Shown: positions 12,356 through 26,194, counted from the stretch's first letter. The stretch is DNA of 64,000 bases from Brachypodius melanocephalos (GCA_013398615.1 VZSR01003210.1:2302223-2366222), one strand, 5' to 3'. Numbers and translations are program-made. The notes: generated from the letters alone by a model not told the origin.

Positions 12356-12905
12356 TGCTGATATTGGAAAGGCTCTAAAACTCAAAGGTAAAGTGAGTTT
12401 TAAAGTAGGTGTGTATTTTATTCAGCAGCTGGACGCACGGAGGATATCTCCATTAAAGTCGTGCGTGCCGACTCGTCTGTTCACATTCTCTTTTGTCTTT
12501 TAAAAGTTACATATGCACCAAGTTTCACAGTACCTCCATGCATGTTCATTCGCTGGCTCCACCCCTGTCCCACTCTGTATGCTAATTATCTTATCAGTCC
12601 TTTATGCCTGCGCGTTTGTCTTTGGTGGTTCTCCAGTGGTCGCAAGGGAGGAAGTAAAAGATTTTCCTCAAAGAATAAACTTTTGGCCCCGTCTGTCGGT
12701 GCATGTTCACTGGTCCCTTGGTCACAGTCCAAACCAGATGGTCAGTCTAATCTTAGTCCCAGGAATTTATGGAGTCTTGCTGTCTTAGTATCCTTGATGT
12801 TTAGGATGCTCGTGTCCTGTTCTGGTGGTCGTCCTTCTCCTTATCGTCCATCCTTACGTTCCTTCATGTTGTTCTCATACATCCTGCTTTTCTTCCCCAG
12901 ACGAT
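12356..12905. mobile_element. LTR-like block of an endogenous retrovirus (solo-LTR candidate)
   Basis: This block differs from its surroundings in composition. It has clustered CpGs (12430-12480, 12690-12710), a TTTTAAAA TATA-like word near 12498, and AATAAA-type signals on both strands (minus strand GAATAAAA at 12417-12424; plus strand GAATAAAC near 12674). These are the elements expected of a promoter plus polyadenylation unit in an LTR. Orientation and exact ends are uncertain; I found no clear target-site duplication and no gag, pol or env remnant. The short ORFs here are accidental. Confidence 0.4.
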
Positions 12906-14740
12906 GAGTATAATGAAATGCAGCAAATACTAAGCAATATGCATCATCTAAATGTCTATTTCTTAATGAACACCTTTCTAATTTCTTACCCCATGTCTCA
13001 CTGCAAGCACAGCATGAGCACCTCAGACATCACTGTACACCACGGCAAACAGCTCCTGACTTATGCTTACAAATTAGCCCAAAATGTAGTCAGGAGTGAT
13101 GGATAAAACAGTGAAAAGAAATCAGAATTGCTTTGGTTCCCCAGTTTTCCAGTGCTCAGCTATTAACATTCAGAGTGCTCTACATAATATCATAACGCTG
13201 AATTAACTTACAATGGTCATTCTACTCCAATTAAACAGAACAGATTTCCAAAAGGAAAAGGAAATGCTAACAGATATGCCACTGAAAACCTCCCCCTTAA
13301 AACTTTATTTAGGCTTTGTACGCATTTGATGTTGCTGGTGGTGAATTTTGTAAAAACTACTTGTACTTAAATTTGGTTACAGAAGTTAATATGAAGGAAT
13401 AAACCTACATTTTTCAATGTAAGTAAAAATAATATTTTTTCATTTCTTGATTAAAATGCCACAGAATTGAAGAAAATGTTATTATCGAGAAAATAATGCT
13501 AATACTGTGCTCCAAGCAGCATGATACATAATGCAATAGGAAAGATGGCGAGAAGTAATTCATGTCTCCATTTCAATTCACTGATGGGTGCTTTTTTTTA
13601 ACCAATATAGTATCTAATGGGCACAATAACCGGAATATGAACAAAAAGCCATTTTCACATCAAATACACTTTACAGTAATGCTTTTGAAATTTAAGTCTC
13701 ATTCTTAATCCATTTTCAGAGGCCTTTACCTTAATGCAACAAAATGAAAGTGACCTCAGGGACATTATCTCCTCCACCAGAAAATACAGGCAAGTTATAT
13801 GAACTCCAAAATATGTAAATTTTTGCTTTTAAAAGGGACTATCTCAGTGAGAGCACAGAGGCACTTTACAGCTATTGAGGCATAACTATATATTTACTTT
13901 CCCAGCAGTTAATTTGCTACACAGTGATTGGTGCTGCAACCATAGTTTACAAAATCATACTACAATTATTCAATGTAATTCAATTTTCAAAATCCTGTCT
14001 GGCAGTTGGCTGATAGTGATTGACTCAATCTAAACAAAGTCCTTTCAGTATTGATTTCATTATATTTTCTTTCAATTACTTCATAGTTAAGTACAGATTT
14101 CTTATCTCTGAGCAGCTCACTTGAACTTACTTAAAAGTGATCACCTTTGCCAGTTAGAAAAATAACATTAGGTTTTCATTCTCTTACAGTGAAACATAGC
14201 AATTTCCAATGTGCCATAATGAGAAAGAAATTTAATAGGCATTTAAGTGGGAAACACTGTCAAGAGGAAGTAGTTTTTAAAATTTTCATCTAACAACTGT
14301 AATTGAAAAGCAATGTGATATTCTATCATGCAGGGAAAAAAACCAAACCTCTTTGCTTTTCCTCAATTAAAACTACATATTTCAGTCATACAAAAGAACA
14401 CATTAGTTTGCCAAGCTATTTCACTCATAGAAAGACTATAGGAAAAAGAGACTGCAGAAATAAAAATCAAAAGTATTACCAATAATGTCAGAAACATACT
14501 TCAGTTTTTGTTTTATATAAACATGTGGTTATGTTGCATAATTCCTGCAAAATTGAAAAAAATAACATCAAAAAATTATACATTTTCTCCCATCTTAATT
14601 AGTAGAAAAATCAAAAGCAGCTGTTACAGATTCAACCTTTTTCAAGGTGTTCGTTATCTGCTGGAAAAAAATCTTATTTGAAAGCTGTACTTAAAACACA
14701 TGTTTTTTTAATCTTTAAAGAAAACCTAAATCTTACCTTT
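12906..14740 (-). other. Giant intron, AT-rich segment (no gene seen)
   Basis: Strongly AT-rich sequence without splice-bounded coding potential. A 93-codon ORF crosses its left edge but begins inside the LTR-like block and has no supporting signals. Part of this stretch may be conserved non-coding DNA, but that needs cross-species alignment. Confidence 0.4.
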
Positions 14741-14890
14741 TTTCTTTTCTTTTCTTTTCTTTTCTTTTCTTTTCTTTTCTTTTCTTTTCTTTTCTTTTCT
14801 TTTCTTTTCTTTTCTTTTCTTTTCTTTTCTTTTCTTTTCTTTTCTTTTCTTTTCTTTTCTTTTCTTTTCTTTTCTTTTCTTTTCTTTTCT
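14741..14890. repeat. (TTTCT)30 pentanucleotide microsatellite
   Basis: 150 bp of uninterrupted TTTCT/TTTTC units, 30 copies, with a degenerate pyrimidine tail to about 14905. It is a pure polypyrimidine/polypurine tract that could form triplex DNA. The Lys/Arg/Glu-repeat ORF on the minus strand and the Phe/Leu/Ser-repeat ORF on the plus strand are translations of this array. Confidence 0.97.
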
Positions 14891-15347
14891 CTTCCTCTTC
14901 CCTTTGAATAGACTGAAGCTGAGCTCAGGAGTTTCATACTCCTATCTATTATCCAGAAATAATTAAGCAATTATTGCGATCCAAGCCCTTTCTGGGAAAA
15001 TGGAACTGCTTCGTGAGCTCTGATTAGAGAAGCATGTGCTGTTTTCATCCCTGTACCTTCCAGAATTGTTATAAACCTCTTACTTAAACAAATCACCCTT
15101 GACCACCAAACCTCAACTGCCAGTCTCTGCTTCTCTGAAAAACTGAGTCACAAAGCCCTACGCAGCTGCTGTAGTGGGGCAGAAAGGAGAGGAGGGTACC
15201 AAAATCATGGAGAATGTTCAAGTGTACAGGCTCACCCCATTTTTCCTTTTGGGAGAAGACCACCCCCCAAGTATTTAATGAAATATTTTCCCTCCTGCCT
15301 CAGAGGAAGTAAGATCGTGTCCTGCTTCTCACACTTGGGTTCTGGAT

Positions 15348-15475
15348 ACTAAAAATAAACTACAATAAACAGTACTAAAAATAAATAATATTAAATAAAT
15401 ACTAAATAATAGTAAATAATACTAAATAAATTTAGCACTAATAAATAGTACTAAAATAAATAATACTAAAAATGT
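15348..15475. repeat. Degenerate ACTAAATA-type simple repeat
   Basis: Repeated words ACTAAAAATAAA, ACTAAATAAT and AGTACTAAAATAAATA in tandem with interruptions. Low-complexity, probably an old expanded A/T-rich microsatellite. Confidence 0.75.
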
Positions 15476-17859
15476 ATTCAGCCCCATTGGCAACCACAGC
15501 AGAGGTGCTAATGGATGAATTAACGTGTACAAAGGCTACACAAACCTGTTTAGCTTGTAAAAATCAACATGCTCCCAGTGAGCAATGCCATCTCTACACC
15601 TTTGTCTATGTGCTAGTCTGCCATTTGTTACACTGAAGTTACCAAGTTGAGATGAGCCATGGCAGAAAAGAAGGCCTTAAAATATGCTTCAGGTTGGTGT
15701 TTGGTTAATGTTCTGACAAAGGTTATCAAAGAGTCTGGGTGATTTTCATGGACAAAATGTTTTCATAATGATAAGCAGTGTGATGTAAACAGTGACACAG
15801 AAAAAAAAATTCTCTTGTCACCCTGGATAATGTTGGAGATATCCTCATGTAGTTGTACTGACATGGGATAAGTGATAAATTATGTATATGGCACAACATT
15901 ATGCTGATTTTGGGGAGGGCACTGTGAAGGTGAAATTAATACTTCTCCTCATAAATGTCAATCTAACTGAAGTCTTGGAAGCAGATACTGCTGTCAGACT
16001 GCTACAGAACAAAAAGGACAGGAGACAGGTTGTTTGGGGGCTTGCCGTGGATAACAACTGAACAGAAACTTCACTGTTGGAAAAAGCAACCATCAGAGAT
16101 CCCAAAAAACCTCTTTGTGGGGTAACAGAATTGATTTTAAAATGCTTTGTTTCAAGGCATTGAAACAAAATTCTTGAACCATTAGAAAGAAGGAAGAAAC
16201 CATCACTAGCTATACCCTGACATCAAGTACTGATGTTAAAATCAATAAGAGCATATGCACTGTTGGATCTGATTTCTCTGGATATTCTGTCTTTCCCAGA
16301 TTTTTCCAGTCTAAGAGCTTGACCCAGCTCCTCAAACCAGCACAATACTCTCTCTCTTTCTTGCTTGGTGAAGACCAGTTGTATTTCACACACACTGAGA
16401 CATGACAATAGTTCTGCAGTTATGTAAAATGTAATTAATTCGCAAATGTCATGACACAAAATAGAAAACAAACATAAGCAACTCTATAAAGAGGTTTATC
16501 TTGACATATGGATGTGCATTTACATGCCCACATCTTTCCCCCAAATATCAATAAACAGTAAGTCCTGACTGTATTTTATAAGTGTTTGTTCTTTGGTTTG
16601 ATTTTAGTTCCAAGATCATTTCTCACATACCAACAGCTGTCATTATATGACTCAGCAGTAAATCTGTCTGGCCCTTCTCGTATTTTTAAGTAACTTTACA
16701 GATCCTGTGCTGAAAAGTAAAACATTTCATCACAGAGAAGCTGCTGACAGATGACACAAATGCAGGTGTCATTTTGGCACAGATGAGAACATGAATGTAA
16801 ATAATCCCAATATCTGCTTGCCTCAGGAACTGCCTGTGACCAACAGCTGTAACAGAAACCCAAAAGTCAGCTCTGAATGTGACTCTTGGTCAGTCTGAGA
16901 TTTTACTGGGAGTGTGGGACCCAAATACAGAGTTTTACAATTTAATAGCACATTGATTACACCACTTGATAATACACATCTGAAGAATGAAGCTGGAAGA
17001 AAAATATTAGGTTAGAAAGAAGAGAAACCAAAGACAGAATATCACAGAATGACAGCTTCAGAAAGTATGTAAAACTTGCTTGGGAGTTGGGCTTGAATTT
17101 AGCTTCTGACATTACAGGAGCTGCTGGCATCATTTGATACTCACTTCTGTGCAATCAAACATGTAATTGTTTTGTGTATGATGCCAGATATCCCTTAAGA
17201 GCTTCATCTGACATGTGTCACTCATACAACAGAATTTCATAAAGGCATTTCATATTGAGCTGTGCAAACATACCCATGAATGCATTATCATTGGCAAAAG
17301 GTCACTTTTTCTTCATTTTATTCCCTATGCTATGTCTGAAAGAACAAAACAACCACTTTACCAATGTCAGGACTTGTTCTACATCTAGGTCTTACAATCA
17401 GAAAAATAGTTGATTCCTCTTACCCCTTGCTGCAAGCAAAAAATATTTTACCTCTTACTCAGGAGATTGTCAGATTACCTGCGGCACCTTTAAACACAAG
17501 TAGTTTTACCTGCAGTTTTAATATCACCTTCTCAAAACACCTATCAGCCCTGGGTTTGTCATGTAAAGTATAAAACAAGACACATCCAGAGTTGGAAAAT
17601 CCAACAACATCTGATTGCTCACTGAACAACAGCATTATAGTTCATGGCAGAAAAAAAAGTGTTGGTTCATGATACAAGCTGATATGCCCAAAAGACAGTG
17701 GTCATCAAAGACTGAGCTGTAAAACTGAAGCTCCAGTGAAACATATCAAAAATATAACTGTGATATCAAATGAGAGAAACCTTTTTGCTTCTTTCTTTTT
17801 AAGATTATTTTTCTTTCCATTAGGAGAAAAAGAACCCCATCCCACGGCAAAAAACCCAA

Positions 17860-17942
17860 AACACACACACAAAAACAAAACAAAACAAAACAAACAAACA
17901 AAAAAACCCCCACAAAACAGCAACAACAACAAACCCCAACCC
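17860..17942. repeat. A/C-rich simple repeat, (AAAAC)n/(AAAC)n/(CAA)n
   Basis: A-rich tract with short runs of AAAAC, CAAA and CAA units. The overlapping ORFs on both strands (Lys/Asn/Gln-rich, or Cys/Phe/Val-rich) are translations of it. Confidence 0.8.
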
Positions 17943-19369
17943 CATTAGTTTGAAAGCAAATGGCTTCCAACAGTCCTCCAAGATTTAAAGAAGTTTGTAT
18001 TGTCTGAGCTTTGTGCTCCTCTGTTGCAGTCCTCTACAGGACTGAAAGAATTTCAGTTTTCTAGTTCTTGGTTAATTGGGAGCAGAAGTAAAACAGAAGT
18101 AGGATGTAGATCTTCAGTCAACAATTTGCATGTCTCCTCTGCCTTACTTGTGTACAAGCATGGAAAACAGAGTGAGAAAAGGACAGTTAGTTGCTTATTT
18201 GTTTGGAGCATGCTGTCTGAGAAAGAACTGTCATCTCCATGAGGGAGGGATGATGATATCAACTAACTTTTGTTACTCTGAACAGTACTTCTTTTAAAGT
18301 AGGTTTTGTAATACACATTAATTTTTTTTCTCAATTTACCCCAAAATTCAGGATCCTGACAGTTTTAATTAGGAGAAGGATAACATTATGGTGCCAAGTA
18401 ATTTTTGGTAGAAAACGTGTTTACCTAACATTATGCATGAAGTTCTGTTTCTACAATCACAAGATCCAATGCTATAGGCTGTCATTACTCACAGCCTTGC
18501 TCAGCCCACAGACAACACAGAATTTTTCTTCAGAAGCACAATCCCTCTAGTTTTCGCTCCTTATCATGCTCCAGATCCATGATGTACCTTGCTTTTCTCA
18601 CATGTTATTTCAGTCCAACACTTCCCTTCCTCCCAAACTTGCTAACATGAAAACAACAGCTCTTTTCACTGCATTACTAAATTGTACATCCTTTCATTTT
18701 AGGTGAAGTCTGGTGGGGCTTTTTGTCACTTTCTCTACTGAGCGTTTCCCATGCCTGTATTTTACACAGGTTGGTTTGGCCTAGCTTGTAAGCTTAAAAT
18801 TTTAACAAAAAGTATCATATGAGATCAAACAGGTCAAATTGTCTCCTGGAGCACATTTTCACTGTTTCAGCAAGAGCAGTCATCCCACAGACAAAAGACC
18901 TCAAGTGAGCAAGATTTCAGACAGAATAGAAAAGATAGAAGAGGCTATCAGAGCACCACAAGAACAACTATTCTGTAAAGGAAGACACTAACACAGAGTT
19001 ATATTCAGATAGAGATTACAGTTTTATAGTTTTACCTTTTTACCTTTACCTTTTATTTACCTTTTATTTAAAAGATGAGGAAAAAGCCCAACTAATTTAC
19101 TTGGGGATAAGAACCGTCATAGAAAAGTGGAGTCAAATTGGTACTGAAGACACCTTACTTTTCAGTCCTGTGTATTAACAGAGGAGTTGGGTACATCTCA
19201 ATTCTCATGCCTAAAAAATATCTGGTCAGCCTTCAACACCTGCAGTGATGTCCAGAACCCTTCCATTTTGCATCATCACTAAACTCCAATCTGAATTTCT
19301 TTCTTCCACATGGAACCAATGTGTTACTGTTTTGTCTCAAATATGAAAGCAGAACAAATAGCTGCCACC

Positions 19370-20240
19370 CTCTGTACAAAACTTGTTGCAAACCAAGGTA
19401 CTGTTTTCCTGTCTATTTTCTTCATATTAAAACATAACCACTTCTTTCGATTTTCATTCTGTGCTTTCTAAACTCTCCCTTGTGCTACCTCCAATTTGTC
19501 CCCATTCTTATTAAACAATGAAATATGTGTTTTCTCAAAAATACAAATTCTGCTGTTGTCCACTCCAGTATCTTTCCCTGACATTTACACTCCTGGGCAG
19601 TTATTACTCTCCATTTTCTACCCCAGCTTGTCCCTTATCTTCCTTATATATGGGACTTTGTTAATTTGACAGAGAAGCTAAACCAACCGGACCAGGTTCA
19701 ACTTTTCAAAGTCCTTTTGCATTCTAGTTTTGTCTTCCATCACCCTTACAGCTTAACAGTGTGACATTCTCTTGCATTTGACCAATTTAACCCTCACTCC
19801 ATCACCTGAGTCCTTAATGAAAATACTGAACAGAAACCAGTGGAGTTCAGCCCCATTTTAAATGCTCTCTTATTCTGGCAGTGAAATATAAGTTTTGAAT
19901 GGTCTCCACTCCACTGTGTGCAGTGTTTTCCTGTGTACAACATAAAGATACCTCGAGAAAAAAGTCAAAAGCTTAATATAAGTGAAATTACATATCTCCC
20001 CCATGTAGTGTGTCTATTATCCTGCCCAGGAAAGACATAGGATTAGTTCAAAATTACTTGTCTTTCACAAACCTATATGGATTTTTTAACCACTTCATAA
20101 TCTTCAGCATTTGTTAAACTGACAATTTAACACCTTGTCCCAGAACCTTTCCTCGGATCAAAGCTGAGCTAACTGCTCCTGCACTTTCTCCAGATTTCTC
20201 AGTTTTCCTTCTTTTTCCACCTGACATCTTTAGGTGATAA
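19370..20240 (-). mobile_element. Ancient CR1 LINE fragment (antisense, ORF2 region)
   Basis: Read on the plus strand, several landmarks typical of antisense CR1 ORF2 appear in the right order: a CTCCAATTTGTCC word near 19490, CTCCTGGGCAGTTATT near 19590, CCTTTTGCATTCTAG near 19710, GAGTCCTTAATGAAAATACT near 19810, GTCAAAAGCTT near 19965, CTTTCACAAACCTATATGG near 20062, and a CAGAACCTTTCC...GAGCTAACTG block near 20140-20175. Collinearity over about 0.85 kb makes chance unlikely. Divergence is high and the frame is destroyed, so this is an old copy, not active. CR1 elements encode an endonuclease/reverse transcriptase in ORF2. Ends are approximate. Confidence 0.72.
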
Positions 20241-23200
20241 GTTTGTGAAACTCTCCCTATTAATAAACACTATTCTAAAACAAAGATAAACATAACAGTC
20301 TCAGAAAGCAGTCTGCATATAAATAAAAATACTACTAATTTGAGTGACCCCAAGAGTTTCACAAAGGACCACGGCTCATCCAGTGAAATTGCCAGAAAAC
20401 AGAAACAACTGGGACTGTTTATTACAGTGAGAATATAAATTGGAGGGGACATGGTGAATGGATACACGTGAGTGCACAGCATGAAGAAGCTAAGCCAAAT
20501 GCTCCATTTAATCCTTCTGTGATGCAAAACAAGCAAGCAACAAAACTGAAATACACACTTTTAATTATAAAACCCCCGTGTTGTTCTTATTTTAAAATGG
20601 CAGTGTATGGATTCATGTAAGCATTGCCAACAGTCACTAGTAAGGGAAAATCCTGAGCAGACAGGATTACACAATGCTGTAGATAAGAGCCAGAGGCTGT
20701 CCCCTCCACAGAGGATCAGCAAAGCACTAGTTTTCCTTTTTGAGTCTAAACCTAGAGCATAGACACAGGAAATTGCTGCAGCAATTAATTTCACTGTCTC
20801 AGCACTGCTCTTGATGCCCAATTGCTGATTGTGCCCACCACCAGCTCACTTTGCTATAGCACATTCTTACATTTGGGATTCTGCAGGCCACGTTCTTCTT
20901 CCTCTCTCCCCCTGTCCTCCAATAGTTTCTTGACTATTTTGCAGGTGTACAGCACCTGATCAAGCTTCCTCATTCTGTATTTGGTCTGGTATTTACCTTT
21001 CCATGTGTTCAGTTCCACGGTTCACTTGGCCTTTTCACCCCCTTCAAAATCATCCTCCTAAATGAAATGAAACCTTCCTTTAGGTGAAGGACTCATCTGG
21101 CCTGAGACCACAGATCAACTACCACACTGCTCACCTCCCTCTTACTCCACAGTAGCCCACTTTTGTTTTGTTTGAGTAAACCCAACCAACTTATCAGCCT
21201 TATGTTTTAACATCTGTGCAAAGTCCACCTCAGCCCAAACTTTGTTTGTATTCCGACTTACAGTATATCCCTTGCTCACTGAGATATTTACAGCACACTG
21301 TTCAAAGCTTCCTCTGACAACAGAATTATTAACTTGAAAAGCCTTAGGGCTTTTTATAGTATCTGTCAGGATAATATTAGGAGTTCATAAACATTAATAT
21401 CATTTGTTTGAGGTGAGAGGATTTCCTCCCCCTGCAGACACTTCTGGGCATGATTATAGGCAAGGAGGAAATAATGCCAAATACTACAAAGGAATTTTCT
21501 GTGCCTAAATGAGATGCCTCATGCCTGACTTTTTGAACCAGCTAATGCAACACTTAGTTATTGGTTCAAAGCACATCTACTTGATGTGCAGCTGCAAGTC
21601 AGCACTTCTGCAAATTAGGCCCCGTGCTCTGTAACAATGAATCAGAAAAGCTGCACACTGATAAGGTAAGGATACACTGAACAAAGGCACTGAGCAAATC
21701 CAGCTCTCCAGGCGAGCCTTTGTTGGGAAGGCATCGTTTTGTGCTCTGCAATCTCCAGCTATACACAACCCAGATCATGGGTCCACTCAGTGAGCTCTGG
21801 CCTCTTTCTTTTGACTGCACCTTCATTCCTCACCTTTATCTTTTTCATTATCTGCTCCAAGAAATCTTGCAACTCATGCCCCTCATTCATTCTTTCCAGT
21901 TTGATGCTTCCCTCCAGTTTGCAGTTGGGTTAGTCAAAGGCCATTTCCTAACCACAGAAACACAGGGCTGCACCAAAGTTTGCACAAGTTCTCAGCACTT
22001 GACTTTACAAATTTAATGTCTTTTCCAAGTCTGTGGTCACACATACCTATAATACAGCAAAATGGATAAATAATCATGCTTTTCACTTTTTATTTATTGC
22101 CTTTAAAGGAACCACAGGAAGCACAGTGCACATCCTGTGCCCTCCCTCCCACCTTTTTCTTTGCATGTGCACACCCCCAGATTACAGAGATTGCAACCTA
22201 AGAAAGACAGGACAGAGCACAAGACTGGCATGGAGCAGCACAGCCTCTGCAGGTAGGACTGAAATTCAGTTCCTTGCTCTCCACACTTCTCTTCCCATGC
22301 TGACCCATGACAATTTTTTTTTCTGCCTCTCTCTCCAGACCAGAGTAAGCTGTAGCATTTCACCCCCAAATTTCCTCCTCTGCTAAATTTACCACACTAT
22401 CCATTTCCTCCAGTTTGCTGCTGCAGATTCCCAAATCAGCTATTGAGTGGAAGGACCAGAACACCTCTAGGTCACATAGACAAGAAAGTGCCACTTTGTT
22501 CAGTGATACCTGCATGAAAACAATTTACCTGTATGGAAAATACTCTTCACAATCACTACAATAAAATCTTTTCAACTACTGTAAAATCCTAAACCAGTAG
22601 GGAGAAAAAATAATGGGATTTTTTTTTTTTTTAAGGCAGGGGGAATTAATAGCCAAAGGGTTAGGGGAAAAAAAGACAAACTTGAGTAGCCCACATTTTA
22701 CACCAAAGCTGTTAGTGCAAAAAAAACCCTCCAAACAAACTGCATTGTGTCAAGTGCACAGAGTCATTGCTAAGACTGTACATTTCTGGGAGCTGCACAG
22801 GGGAAATACAATAAGCAGTTTGGGCTTTGGCTGGAGCTAAACACACCCATTGGTGATCAGTGATTCAGATCATTTTGTCCAATAAGCATCCCTGGATTTC
22901 TGCCAAGGGGAGACACTGCAGTTTGTGTTTGTTGTGTCGTTTTCAGTACATTGACTTAACATCAATGTATTGCAGACAGCATATTTAGAGATTTGCAGAA
23001 TGATATTTATTATTTTCAGTGCCCCAATTCTAGCTAGAAAGGCATTTGTGGGAGAAAATGGCTTTTCCAAAAAATACCGTGGATTGTGCTATTAAGGTTT
23101 AAGTGAAGATTTTAGTTATTCCAAGTGGACTTTGCTACAGAAATGGGGATTTCTTTGCTTGGCTGCCAGAGGGTGTGTCCTTGAAAGATTAATGTTTGCT

Positions 23201-26194
23201 CAAGGAATGTTCATTCACTGCATCCAGCTAAGGGTTTGTGGTACATGGCAGTGCAGCCAGGACACCACACTCCCAGCAGGTGCAGAGGATCCAGTCTCCA
23301 TCAAGGTCACACTCACCATGCCCTCACTGAGCAATCCAATCTCTCCAGGACTGGAGCTATGTACTACAGCCCTGCAATATTCCTCTCTGGGATCCAGTCT
23401 TCCTGGTGAAATTCAGCTGGTCTCAGAAAATCCATGTTGCCAGCAAAGCTCACACTGATAAACTCAGTGAGGATTTTTCACCAAGAAGCTGACCTGCTAA
23501 TGACTACAGGGGTAAATGGTATTACCTGATTAACACTGTCCTTAAAATGCTAATTAAAAGGGCTGTTTATTTTGGGAAAGTAAAAAAACATATACATATA
23601 TACTACTGCAAAACTACTAGTGCTGGATGATGAGCACCTGTCTTCTATTTAGGCTTTGTGAAAAAAACTGGACAAACTTTTTTAGCAAGCAAGATAGATC
23701 ACTTTATCAAGATTGCAATAATTGGCAAGTTACTAAAAATACCCCAATGTGAGTAATAACCTCTCATCCAGTGATCTGAAGGATCTTATGAACTGTCTGC
23801 TTTAGATGAGAAACCAAGAGAAACCTGACGTAGGCACTCTATCTGAAGTGACACGGTAACTGCAGCCTAGTGCTGAACACCCACGAGGCAGATTTACTTT
23901 GAAGTTTATTGTGCCTTCTCTATGGTTTGCTCTTGAACATAGCATTTAGTTAGCAAAAATATATTTACTGCTCACTGGAAGGATACATGATTACTCAGCA
24001 ACTTGCATCACTGGATGTTTTTATTGTTTAGTTGTGCAATTCACAGAAGTCATTGCTTTTGGCAAGTCAATAAAAAAGCTCTAATCCTTACAGGTAGAGC
24101 CCTTGTATTTGTCAAATCTATTAGAAGATAGATTCTGTCATTTACAACCCTTTTCATCATGTGTAGCTCTAAACACTAGCAGCTGGATTGAGATTGCCTT
24201 TTCAAAGTTCACAAGGGACTTTTACTGCTGTCAGATCTAAGCAAGACTTAAAAACTATTTCTCAAAGCAAAATGTATTGGAGGGCTAGCATCTGATGACA
24301 AATGTTGAAGGAATAACATAATCCTCTGTATTGTGGTGTTCCTTGACCTGCCTGTTTATTAATGTTCATCTTTCTTCATAACTCAAAAGCACAGCTTTGT
24401 GCTGATGCACCCTTATGGAAACACATAAAATGCTGCTGCTGCTTCTCCACATCAGAAAACCAGCTTGTTAAATGTTAGTGTGGAAGTTGTCAACGACTAT
24501 ATTGCATTGTTTTCCCTGCTTTCCTTATTCAAACTTCACTAGTAAATCTCTTCCAGCTCCACAAAAGAACTGACGTGTCTTGCAAGAATTTAAAGATGAC
24601 ATCTTTCTTATTTTTTCTTCATTTTCTATTTAAAAGCTCTGACTTCTGTCATGGACACTATGCATGAATTAGTAAATACTGCCATTTTAGTGCAACTTGA
24701 AAGTGTGAGTGAGGGACCCTGGTCTGCCATATGTGCTGGGATTTCATTACTGCTAACAGTTCCAGGTTTTCCCTGAATCTTTTCCAGCTCCAATGCCCTG
24801 TAAGAAAACTGCAAGTGACAATTTCTGGCTGCCCTTATTCAGGCAAAACTCCCAATGCATTTAGGAAGGGTTTCTGCAAGATCATATATTTGGCATCCAC
24901 AAAGCAATTAAACCTGCTCCCTTGCTTGTATTTACCCTATGCACACTTAGATACTTGCATGTGGTTTCCAATGTACAAGGACTCAACTAATAGGACAAAG
25001 GCACTGAGGGACAGTCCTTTGGGGAGCCTGCCCTCTTCTCAACAGGGGATTGCTGCCTGGATGCAGCCTGAGCAGATATTTCCACCCTCCTAGACTACAA
25101 ATGACTGCATTCAGAAGACAAAGCTAAATCAGATCTTCTCAAACCAGCTAATAGGATTGTTGTGCTTCACCAATCTTGAAGTCCCTCTTGTTCTGTGAAT
25201 ATCTTACTGGGAATAATTCATCAAAATAATAATACCCTAGACCAAATCACAATTAATCCCTTTGTATAACACAGGCACAAAGTGAAATCTTCCATTATCC
25301 TTGTGTTCTTACATCAATATTAGCCAGGATTGTATCAGTGCAGCACTTCAGTTCTGACTAGTGCACTCTTAATCAGTCTCTTAATGGGCTGCAATACTGC
25401 TGCTTTCAAGGTTTCCAATTTGCATGGGAACAACAATTGTATTTCTATCAGTATGTCAGAAATAATATTCCTCTATCAATCTCCTCTGTGATACAGTCAC
25501 AGACTCCAGTCTGTTACAGATGCAAGTATCACTATATTTAAAAAACAAACAACCAAACAAACCCCCAAACATTAATCAAAACTGTTTGGAATTCCCACGT
25601 GTTCTATATGGACAGCTATCAGACATACAGCATCATCGGCTCATACAGCATCTCCCAAAGTAATCTATCACCTGGAACCTTCTCTGTAGCAGCTAATTCT
25701 ACAGTAAGACACATAAAATACATTGGGACATAAAACTTACATTGCAACCAGGACCTGATTTGAGAAAATAATATTACTTGCCCTCAGAAACTGAGAAGAG
25801 CTGACATGTATCAGGAGAAACCAACACAACCTGAATTTAAAACCCTGTTACATGTAATTTCAGGCAACCTGCTCCACAAATACCTGCAAGTCTAATTTAT
25901 GCCCCTGGATTAATCCCATTGTTTTGAAAAGATGATCCTATGGCACCAGAGCCCTTTTTTGGGCCAGTTTTCACACTGAGTTTGCAGGGGAATTCGCTAT
26001 AAAGCTAAGCCCTAGCACAGGATTTTGCAAAACCAATTCTTCACACTGTGGAATCAGGTGTGTGATCAGGGATAGCAGCACCATACACCAGGGTCTCTGG
26101 ATTCCCTTGTGTAAATCACAATCTAAGGAGCCCCCAGTCCTCATCTGTGTGGGAAAGAAGCAGATCTCAATTCAGAAGTAAGATTGGATGCTCT
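20241..26194 (-). other. Giant intron, 20.2-26.2 kb (no gene seen)
   Basis: AT-rich intronic-type sequence. Short ORFs on both strands (up to 120 codons, for example near 22033-22386 and 24731-25093) have unremarkable composition and lack splice or promoter context. Small A-rich and T-rich homopolymers occur (about 22619-22632). I see no RNA gene or full mobile element. Confidence 0.4.

Larger units (their letters stand above)
14891..19369 (-). other. Giant intron, segment with simple A/T repeats (no gene seen)
   Basis: Contains a degenerate (ACTAAATA)-type tract at about 15348-15475, an A/C-rich tract at about 17860-17942, and a TTTTACC-rich patch near 19020-19075. A strong minus-strand acceptor-like sequence with a branch-point-like TTTCTAAC sits near 16980-17015, but no convincing exon follows it. 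Otherwise nothing recognisable. Confidence 0.45.

Noticed and set aside
14674..14970. Lys/Arg/Glu-repeat and Phe/Leu/Ser-repeat ORFs on opposite strands
   Set aside because: Direct translations of the TTTCT microsatellite.
16957..17154. Minus-strand ORF with branch-point-like TTTCTAAC and a TTCTTCCAG acceptor
   Set aside because: Downstream segment is short and ends at stops without a clear donor, and the phase is not testable.
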